This document shows positions 1-4,775 of a stretch of 6,452 nucleotides of DNA, one piece after another. Both the position numbers and the translations under genes were made by a program. Under the pieces are notes generated by a model. The model was not told where the DNA came from, did no database searches, and saw nothing but the letters and a program-made list of their open reading frames with translations. The DNA comes from Synechococcus sp. HW_metabat.21 (GTDB lineage Bacteria; Cyanobacteriota; Cyanobacteriia; PCC-6307; Cyanobiaceae). Numbering within the stretch: the first letter of the stretch is position 1; every line of letters begins with the position of its first letter. The stretch spans positions 1 to 6,452 of the forward strand of contig JAAZUZ010000094.1 in the NCBI GenBank assembly GCA_018623875.1, in the 5' to 3' direction.

Positions 1-1
1 A

Positions 2-1222
2 CCCAGGGATCAAGCCGTCTGGATAGATGCCCTCTTCGGCATCGGCCAAAGCCGGCCACCGGGGGGCGAGCTCGAAGGACTGCTCCTGGAGCGCCAGCGG
101 CAGCAACCGCATCGCCTGATCGCCATCGACGGCCCCACCGGTCTCTGCGCCGATCGCGGCGAGCCCTTGGGGCGGGTTGCCGCCACCGCCCAACGGACCT
201 TCAGCATCGGCCTGATCAAACAGGGATTTCTGCAGGACCCGGCGCTGGCCTGGGTCGGGGAGCTCGAGCGGATCGAACTGGGGCTTCCCGCCCCGCTCCT
301 CGAGGCTTTGCCCACCAGTCAGCCCAGGCGACTGTGGGCAGCGGACCTCAGCACGGCCCCCTGGCCAACGCCAGCCGCAGCGGCGGCGAAGTATCAGCGG
401 GGGCGCCTCCTGCTGCTGGCCGGCAGCGACGCCTACCGCGGCGCGGCCCTCCTCAGCCTGCTCGGGGCCAGCGCCAGTGGCCTCGGGAGCCTTCGGGCGG
501 CTGTGCCTGAAGCGGTGGCCGATCAACTCTGGAACCAACTGCCCCACGCCGTTCTCTCGGCCAAGCTGCCCAGCCACAGCGATGGATCCCTTGATCTCCG
601 TGCGCTGCCGCCCTCGGCCCTGGAGCGCCTCGACGCGGTGGTCCTTGGCCCGGGCATCGGCCAACACCCCGGCGAGGACAGGATCTGGGAGCAGCTCCAG
701 ACGTTCCCGGGCCTGCTGGTGCTCGATGCCGATGGCCTCAATCGCCTCGCCCAGCGGCCCGCGGTGCCTTGGCTGCAGGGCAGGCGCGGTCCCACCTGGC
801 TGACCCCCCACAGCGGCGAATTCCAGCGGCTCTTCCCGGATCTCTCCAACCGACCTCCTCTGGAGGCCTGCAGCGCAGCCGCCGAGCAGAGCGGCTGCGC
901 GGTGCTGCTCAAGGGGGCCCGCAGCGTCATCGCTGATCCAGCGGGCGCGCGCTGGCAGCTCAGCGGCGCCTGCCCCGCTGCCGCGCGGGCGGGACTCGGG
1001 GATGTCCTAGCGGGGTTCGCCGGAGGACTCGGCGCGCTGGCCCTCGCGAGCGGACTCCCCGCCGATGCCTCCGTGCTGGCCCTGGCCGTCCTCGCCCATG
1101 CCACAGCAGGGCAAAAAGCCCGCGATCAGCACGGCCCAGGGGCGGCTACACCAAGCCGCATTGCCGAAATGTTGGCCGAAATGGAGAGAAAAACGCAATC
1201 GAGAGTTATTAACAGAATCTGA
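2..1222 (+). CDS. nnr: Bifunctional NAD(P)H-hydrate epimerase/dehydratase Nnr (YjeF family), 5'-truncated
   Basis: The reading frame is open from the window edge to a TGA at 1220-1222 (406 visible residues); the true start lies outside. Residues 7-13 (WIDALFG) and 40-47 (IAIDGPTG) match the second half of the NnrE epimerase (YjeF_N) domain, and K73 lies in its conserved final strand. From about residue 125 a complete ribokinase-like NnrD dehydratase domain follows. It shows GRLLLLAGSDAYRGA (from 134), VVLGPGIG, LDADGLN (D242, D244), LTPHSGEF (H270) and GLGDVLAG with the expected catalytic Asp at 334. The family usually has T or M where this protein has L in GxGD. Known role: the epimerase interconverts the S and R forms of hydrated NAD(P)H, and the dehydratase restores NAD(P)H using ADP or ATP. 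The last ~25 residues are a hydrophilic, AT-rich tail beyond the usual domain end. The sigma factor gene follows after 130 bases, probably as a separate unit. Confidence 0.93.
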   Translation, partial: PRDQAVWIDALFGIGQSRPPGGELEGLLLERQRQQPHRLIAIDGPTGLCADRGEPLGRVAATAQRTFSIGLIKQGFLQDPALAWVGELERIELGLPAPLLEALPTSQPRRLWAADLSTAPWPTPAAAAAKYQRGRLLLLAGSDAYRGAALLSLLGASASGLGSLRAAVPEAVADQLWNQLPHAVLSAKLPSHSDGSLDLRALPPSALERLDAVVLGPGIGQHPGEDRIWEQLQTFPGLLVLDADGLNRLAQRPAVPWLQGRRGPTWLTPHSGEFQRLFPDLSNRPPLEACSAAAEQSGCAVLLKGARSVIADPAGARWQLSGACPAAARAGLGDVLAGFAGGLGALALASGLPADASVLALAVLAHATAGQKARDQHGPGAATPSRIAEMLAEMERKTQSRVINRI

Positions 1223-1352
1223 ACAGCCCAGTGGTGGAAACGAGTCTCAAAAGTGATGTGATCATTCGTATCTCAAAGCTGAAGCGTTACTGAAATCCCA
1301 AGGGATTCAAAAAAAACCGTAAGAGATTTTTCCCACGTTTCAGGAGGAGCCC
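1223..1352 (+). promoter_or_regulatory. AT-rich leader/promoter region of the sigma factor gene, with a dyad at 1291-1309
   Basis: These 130 bases are clearly richer in A and T than the flanking genes and probably hold the sigma factor promoter and 5' leader. I could not find a convincing -35/-10 pair. The clearest structure is TGAAATCCCAAGGGATTCA (1291-1309): AATCCC and GGGATT are perfect inverted repeats around a 2-base centre, and the TGA/TCA ends also pair if one A is bulged. The 2-base centre makes a stable RNA hairpin unlikely, so a protein-binding site is the better guess. An A-tract follows at 1309-1316. No gene is seen here. Confidence 0.4.
1342..1347 (+). promoter_or_regulatory. Strong Shine-Dalgarno site of the sigma factor gene
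   Basis: AGGAGG lies 5 bases before the ATG at 1353. It is the only full consensus ribosome-binding site noted upstream of a start in this window and it fixes the start of the sigma factor. Confidence 0.85.
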
Positions 1353-2285
1353 ATGGCAACCGCCACCAGCTCCAACGCCAGCAGCGCTAGTCGTCGCCGC
1401 AGTAGCGATCCGATTAGTTGGTACCTCTCGACGATTGGCCGGGTTCCGCTGTTGACGCCCGCCGAAGAAATCGAACTGGGCAATCAAGTGCAAGCCATGA
1501 TGCGGCTTGCCGAAGAAGATAAAGGCGACGCCTATACAACGCATGAAAAGAAGATCATGCGTGTGGGCAAGCGCTCCAAAGAGCGGATGATGAAGGCCAA
1601 CCTGCGCCTCGTTGTCAGCGTCGCCAAGAAATACCAAGGCAAAGGCCTCGAGCTCCTCGATCTAATCCAGGAGGGTTCCCTCGGCCTCGAGCGCGCGGTT
1701 GAGAAATTTGACCCGACCCGCGGCTACAAGTTCTCCACCTATGCCTTCTGGTGGATCCGCCAGAGCATGACCCGGGCCATCGCCTGCCAGTCCCGCACGA
1801 TCCGGCTTCCGGTCCATCTCTCTGAGCGTCTGACCGCGATCCGCAAGGTCAGCCTGGAACTCGCCCACAAACTCGGCGCCATGCCCAGCCGCAAGGAGAT
1901 TGCGGAAGAGATGGACATGCCCCTCGATGAGCTCGATTCGCTGCTGCGCCAAGCCCTCACCACCTCCAGCCTGGATGCCCCGGTCAATGGCGAAGAGGGC
2001 CGCAGTTTCCTCGGCGATCTGATCGCCGACCAGACCAACAGCGAGCCGCTCGATCAGGTGGAGCGCGGCATCCATCAAGAACAACTCGGCCGCTGGCTGA
2101 CGCACCTGACCGACCAGGAGCGTCAGGTGCTGGAACTGCGCTTTGGCCTCGAGGGCGAGGAGCGCCACACCCTCGCTGAAATCGGCCGCATGCTCGAGGT
2201 CTCCCGCGAGCGGGTGCGCCAGGTCGAGCTCAAGGCCCTGCGCAAGCTGCGCCACCTCACCCGGCGCCTGCCGACTGCGATCTAG
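1353..2285 (+). CDS. Group 2 RpoD/SigA-family RNA polymerase sigma factor
   Basis: This 310-residue protein has the size and layout of cyanobacterial group 2 (non-essential, sigma-70-like) factors and lacks region 1.1. Region 1.2 is at 19-48 (DPISWYLSTIGRVPLLTPAEE), the last of a Ser/Ala-rich N-terminus. Region 2 covers about 76-148 (LRLVVSVAKKYQG, LLDLIQEGSLGLERAVEKFDP, YKFSTYAFWWIRQ). Region 3 is about 155-235, and region 4 about 245-303 with the helix-turn-helix at 273-298. Q146 and T149 match the sigma-70 residues that read the -10 element (Q437, T440). R285, E286 and Q290 match those contacting the -35 element. It should therefore recognise sigma-70-like promoters. Position 145 is Cys, where related factors usually have Q or D. 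It probably directs core polymerase to a stress- or growth-phase-dependent promoter subset, but the sequence does not show which paralogue it is, so no symbol is given. The start is set by the AGGAGG at 1342. Confidence 0.95.
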   Translation: MATATSSNASSASRRRSSDPISWYLSTIGRVPLLTPAEEIELGNQVQAMMRLAEEDKGDAYTTHEKKIMRVGKRSKERMMKANLRLVVSVAKKYQGKGLELLDLIQEGSLGLERAVEKFDPTRGYKFSTYAFWWIRQSMTRAIACQSRTIRLPVHLSERLTAIRKVSLELAHKLGAMPSRKEIAEEMDMPLDELDSLLRQALTTSSLDAPVNGEEGRSFLGDLIADQTNSEPLDQVERGIHQEQLGRWLTHLTDQERQVLELRFGLEGEERHTLAEIGRMLEVSRERVRQVELKALRKLRHLTRRLPTAI

Positions 2286-2417
2286 GACCCGGAGCCGGGG
2301 CTGCGGCCTGAGCAGCCATTGCAGGGCTCTGACCAACCGGAGCCATCGCGATCCCTGGATTGCACTCCTTTGTCGCGCGGTTTCCGCCAGACTTCATCCA
2401 GTCAGCACCCACCCGCA
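2286..2417 (+). terminator. Intergenic region with two weak hairpins, possible sigma factor terminator
   Basis: Fourteen bases after the sigma factor stop, GGCTGC (2299-2304) and GCAGCC (2312-2317) form a perfect 6-bp stem with a 7-base loop. A second, weaker stem pairs GGCTC (2325-2329) with GAGCC (2340-2344). Neither is followed by a T-tract, so a classic intrinsic terminator is not shown, and this could equally be RNA 3'-end structure. No other gene is visible. The frame of the next gene stays open back to a TTG at 2319, but that stretch looks non-coding. Confidence 0.3.
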
Positions 2418-2588
2418 ATGCTTGGCGGAGAAGACACCCTTCCGATCAGTCTGCGGCTCTCCGAGCCGGTGATCAAAGAGCTGGAGCTGTTGATGCAACA
2501 ACTCCAGCTCAATGACATGGGGCTGCTCGTCGACCGGCTGCTGCGGGACGCCCTCTTCGACGAAGACTTCGACGGCGACGAGGACTGA
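2418..2588 (+). CDS. Small hypothetical protein, ribbon-helix-helix (CopG-like) fold suspected, acidic tail
   Basis: This 56-residue product is not a named family I recognise. Residues 8-14 (LPISLRL) could be a beta strand. They are followed by helix A (about 16-30, SEPVIKELELLMQQLQ), a short LND turn, and helix B (about 34-46, MGLLVDRLLRDAL). That strand-helix-helix order, with S-E after the strand and leucines spaced for a dimer core, resembles CopG/MetJ-type DNA-binding domains. The last ten residues (DEDFDGDED and its approach) are almost all acidic, which is unusual for a DNA binder. I chose the ATG at 2418 because the alternative TTG at 2319 adds a low-complexity N-terminus with no visible motif. 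No clear ribosome-binding site precedes 2418. The stop lies 9 bases before the deacetylase start, so the two may be co-transcribed. The fold is an inference from pattern alone. Confidence 0.68.
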   Translation: MLGGEDTLPISLRLSEPVIKELELLMQQLQLNDMGLLVDRLLRDALFDEDFDGDED

Positions 2589-2597
2589 TCACGCCCG

Positions 2598-3512
2598 GTG
2601 CGCCTGCCGCTCGTCTACCACCCGGCCTACTCGGCCCCCTTGCCGAGTAGCCATCGCTTCCCGATGGCGAAGTTCAAACTCCTGCGCGCCCTGCTGGACG
2701 AGCAGGGGATTGCGCGGGACGAGCAGATCCATCGCCCGCTGCCCGTGCCCCGGCGCTGGCTTGAACTGACCCATAGCCGCAGGTACCACCAGGCCTTCGC
2801 CCGCGGTGAGCTGCTGCCGGCTGAGCAGCGCCGCATCGGCCTGCCGGCCACGACCCCCTTAGTGCGACGCACCTGGCTGGCGGTGGGCGGATCCGTGCTC
2901 ACGGCCCGGCTGGCCCTGGAGCACGGGGTGGCCTGCCATCTGGCCGGGGGCACCCACCACGCCTACCCCGACCACGGCAGCGGCTTCTGCATCTTCAATG
3001 ACTGCGCGGTCACCGCCCAGGTGTTGCTGGCCGAAGGGGAGGTGCAACGGCTGATGGTGATCGATCTGGATGTGCACCAGGGGGATGCCACCGCCGCGAT
3101 CTTTGCAGGCGAGCCCCGGGTCTTCACCCTCTCGGTGCACTGCGGCAGCAACTTTCCGCTGCGCAAACAACGCAGCGACGTCGACCTCGCCTTAGACGAT
3201 GGTCTTGGAGACGACGCCTATCTGGAGGCCATCGGCGATCTGATTCCAACCCTGCTCGATCAAGAGCAACCGGATCTGGTTCTCTACAACGCCGGGGTGG
3301 ACCCGCACCGAGAGGACCGGCTCGGCAGGCTCCAACTCAGCGACCACGGCCTACTCAACCGGGACCGGTTGGTGCTGGATAGCTGCCTGCGGCGCAACAT
3401 CCCGATCGCCACCGTGATCGGCGGCGGCTACGACGACCTCAAGCCCCTCGTGTTGCGCCACGGTCTGGTCTTCCGGGCCGCGAACGAGCAAGCCCGTTTG
3501 CACGGGCTTTAA
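2598..3512 (+). CDS. Histone deacetylase family protein, class IV (HDAC11)-like zinc deacetylase
   Basis: This is a full-length 304-residue arginase/deacetylase-fold enzyme. The N-terminal signature LVYHPAYSAPLPSSHRFPM (5-23) is typical of bacterial HDAC-like proteins. Active-site elements follow in order: GGTHHAYP with the tandem His120/His121, GFCIFND (129-135), DLDVHQGD with zinc ligands Asp158 and His160, NAGVD with the third ligand Asp235, DRLGRLQLSDHG (240-251), and GGGYD with the transition-state Tyr278. All catalytic residues are present, so it should be active. The DRLG.L.LS block and the short GGGY segment resemble class IV enzymes such as HDAC11. Bacteria lack histones of the usual kind, so the substrate may be an acetylated or acylated protein, a polyamine or a small amide; the sequence does not tell. 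The start is GTG; the first in-frame ATG (2664) would remove the conserved N-terminal motif. The gene converges on pdhA. Confidence 0.93.
   Translation: MRLPLVYHPAYSAPLPSSHRFPMAKFKLLRALLDEQGIARDEQIHRPLPVPRRWLELTHSRRYHQAFARGELLPAEQRRIGLPATTPLVRRTWLAVGGSVLTARLALEHGVACHLAGGTHHAYPDHGSGFCIFNDCAVTAQVLLAEGEVQRLMVIDLDVHQGDATAAIFAGEPRVFTLSVHCGSNFPLRKQRSDVDLALDDGLGDDAYLEAIGDLIPTLLDQEQPDLVLYNAGVDPHREDRLGRLQLSDHGLLNRDRLVLDSCLRRNIPIATVIGGGYDDLKPLVLRHGLVFRAANEQARLHGL
3490..3509. terminator. GC-rich hairpin at the convergent deacetylase/pdhA ends
   Basis: AAGCCCGT (3490-3497) and ACGGGCTT (3502-3509) form a perfect 8-bp stem around the tetraloop TTGC. On the + strand only a short TTT follows, part of which is the TAA stop of the deacetylase (3510-3512). 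On the - strand it lies 15 bases past the pdhA stop and is followed by TG-rich sequence. Its place between two converging genes suggests a shared bidirectional terminator. The weak T-tracts leave this unproven. Confidence 0.6.
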
Positions 3513-3524
3513 GAGGGGGACAAT

Positions 3525-4634
3525 TCAGTCCTCAGCCCAGATGTAGCGGGTGAGTTCCTCCGGCTTGGGCTCAGGAGCTGCCAGGGCGAACTCGACGCAG
3601 TCGGCCACTTCAGCATCGATCTCCTTCTCGATCGCCTTCAGTTCCTCAGCCGTCGCGATGTTCTGCTCGATCAGATGGGCCGCCAGGCGCTTGATCGGAT
3701 CGCGCTGGGCCCAGAACTCCTTCTCGGCCTCCGCCCGCAGTTCGTCGGGGTCCGCCAGGGAGTGGCCGCGGAAGCGATAGGTCAGGCACTCGAGCACCGT
3801 CGGGCCTTCGCCGGCGCGGGCCCGCTCGATCGCGCGCTGGGCTGCACCGCGAACCGCGAGCACATCCATGCCGTCCACTTCTTCGCCGGCCATGCCGAAG
3901 GCGGCTGCCTTACGCCAGATCTCTGGGTCACTGGTGGCGCGGTTGTGGTCCATGCCAATGGCCCACTTGTTGTTCTCGACCACAAAAATGATCGGCAGCT
4001 TCCAGAGCGCCGCCATGTTCAGGCACTCGTAGAACTGACCGATGTTGCAAGTGCCGTCGCCGAAGAAGGCAGCGGTCACGGCGTCGCTGCTGGAGTCGCC
4101 CAGGGCGTCGCGCTTGTAGCGGCTGGTGAACGCTGCACCCAGGGCCACGGGAATACCCTCACCGATGAAGGCATAACCACCGAGCAGGTGGTGCTCTTTG
4201 GAGAAGAGGTGCATGGAGCCGCCACGGCCCTTACTGCAGCCGGTCTCCTTACCGAAGAGCTCGCTCATCACCTCACGGGCTGGAACGCCGCAGCTCAGGG
4301 CATGGACGTGATCGCGATAGGTGCTGCAGAACCAGTCGTGCTGCATTTTCATCGCCTTGATCACCCCCGTGCTCACGGCCTCTTGGCCGTTGTAGAGGTG
4401 AACAAAGCCGAACATCTTTCCGCGGTAATACATCTCGGCGCACTTGTCTTCGAAGCGCCGGCCGAGGGTCATGTCGCGGTAGAGCATCAGGCCCTCATCC
4501 CGCGTCACCGTTGCCGGTGTGGAGGGGTAGAGGTTCATCAGCCGCTCGGCGTGCATGCCGACCTGATTGACATCGGCGGAGCAGGAGGGAGCACCGCTGG
4601 TGGCAACGCCCTGTCCAAGATCGGCCTGTGTCAT
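3525..4634 (-). CDS. pdhA: Pyruvate dehydrogenase E1 component, alpha subunit
   Basis: The 369-residue product matches the E1-alpha subunit of the pyruvate dehydrogenase complex (EC 1.2.4.1). With E1-beta it decarboxylates pyruvate using thiamine diphosphate and passes the acetyl group to lipoyl-E2, making acetyl-CoA for fatty acid synthesis and respiration. Diagnostic motifs are RRFEDKCAEMYYRGKMFGF (59-77), HLYNGQEAVSTG (79-90), STYRDHVHALSCGV (104-117) and KGRGGSMHLF (135-144). The thiamine diphosphate motif runs from GDGTCNIGQ (192-200) to VENN (219-222). The phosphorylation-loop equivalent is YRFRGHSLADPDE (286-298). The start is the ATG at 4634, preceded by AGGA 8 bases upstream. A TTG at 4718 would add 28 residues with no family likeness and would run across the divergent promoter region. 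The first ~35 residues are variable in the family. No E1-beta gene is adjacent, which fits the scattered pdh genes of cyanobacteria. Confidence 0.96.
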   Translation of the reverse strand: MTQADLGQGVATSGAPSCSADVNQVGMHAERLMNLYPSTPATVTRDEGLMLYRDMTLGRRFEDKCAEMYYRGKMFGFVHLYNGQEAVSTGVIKAMKMQHDWFCSTYRDHVHALSCGVPAREVMSELFGKETGCSKGRGGSMHLFSKEHHLLGGYAFIGEGIPVALGAAFTSRYKRDALGDSSSDAVTAAFFGDGTCNIGQFYECLNMAALWKLPIIFVVENNKWAIGMDHNRATSDPEIWRKAAAFGMAGEEVDGMDVLAVRGAAQRAIERARAGEGPTVLECLTYRFRGHSLADPDELRAEAEKEFWAQRDPIKRLAAHLIEQNIATAEELKAIEKEIDAEVADCVEFALAAPEPKPEELTRYIWAED

Positions 4635-4775
4635 GGCTGAGGTCCTGCTCTCCGGGGGCTCTGATGCTGGCCTGACTGTACGGGGTCCATCTCCAAAAGG
4701 TGCACGAAGGACGGCCAAAACCGAAGACTCTGCCTACAGTCACGTCCGATTAGCGCCCGCCAATCCGAGCTCAAT
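4635..4775. promoter_or_regulatory. Divergent promoter region between pdhA and ftn2 with an 8-bp inverted repeat
   Basis: These 141 bases separate two genes transcribed away from each other, so both promoters should be here. TGACTGTA (4673-4680) and TACAGTCA (4735-4742) are perfect inverted repeats 54 bases apart. Read outward, each arm contains TACAGT, which matches the -10 consensus TATAAT at 4 of 6 positions. The right arm would give a leader of roughly 28 bases to the ftn2 TTG, and the left arm roughly 33 bases to the pdhA ATG. No good -35 box was found at the usual spacing for either. The arms could also be a paired operator. Confidence 0.4.
4643..4646 (-). promoter_or_regulatory. Probable ribosome-binding site of pdhA
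   Basis: AGGA on the - strand lies 8 bases before the ATG at 4634 and supports that start over the TTG at 4718. Confidence 0.5.

Noticed and set aside
1109..1121. GGGC-AAAAA-GCCC hairpin near the 3' end of nnr
   Set aside because: It is a 4-bp stem about 100 bases inside the coding region without a T-tract, so chance is the simplest reading.
1662..2336. 224-codon open frame on the - strand over the sigma factor
   Set aside because: The sigma factor frame is unmistakable on the + strand; this is an antisense shadow.
2319..2417. Longer form of the small protein from a TTG at 2319
   Set aside because: The added 33 residues are low-complexity, the codon is a poor start, and it overlaps the hairpin after the sigma factor gene.
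3675..4640. 321-codon open frame on the + strand, antisense to pdhA
   Set aside because: The product has no recognisable motif, while the opposite strand encodes a full PdhA with all its motifs. Long antisense frames are common in GC-rich coding DNA.
4635..4718. N-terminal extension of PdhA to a TTG at 4718
   Set aside because: The extra 28 residues do not resemble the family, and the ATG at 4634 has an AGGA at good spacing.
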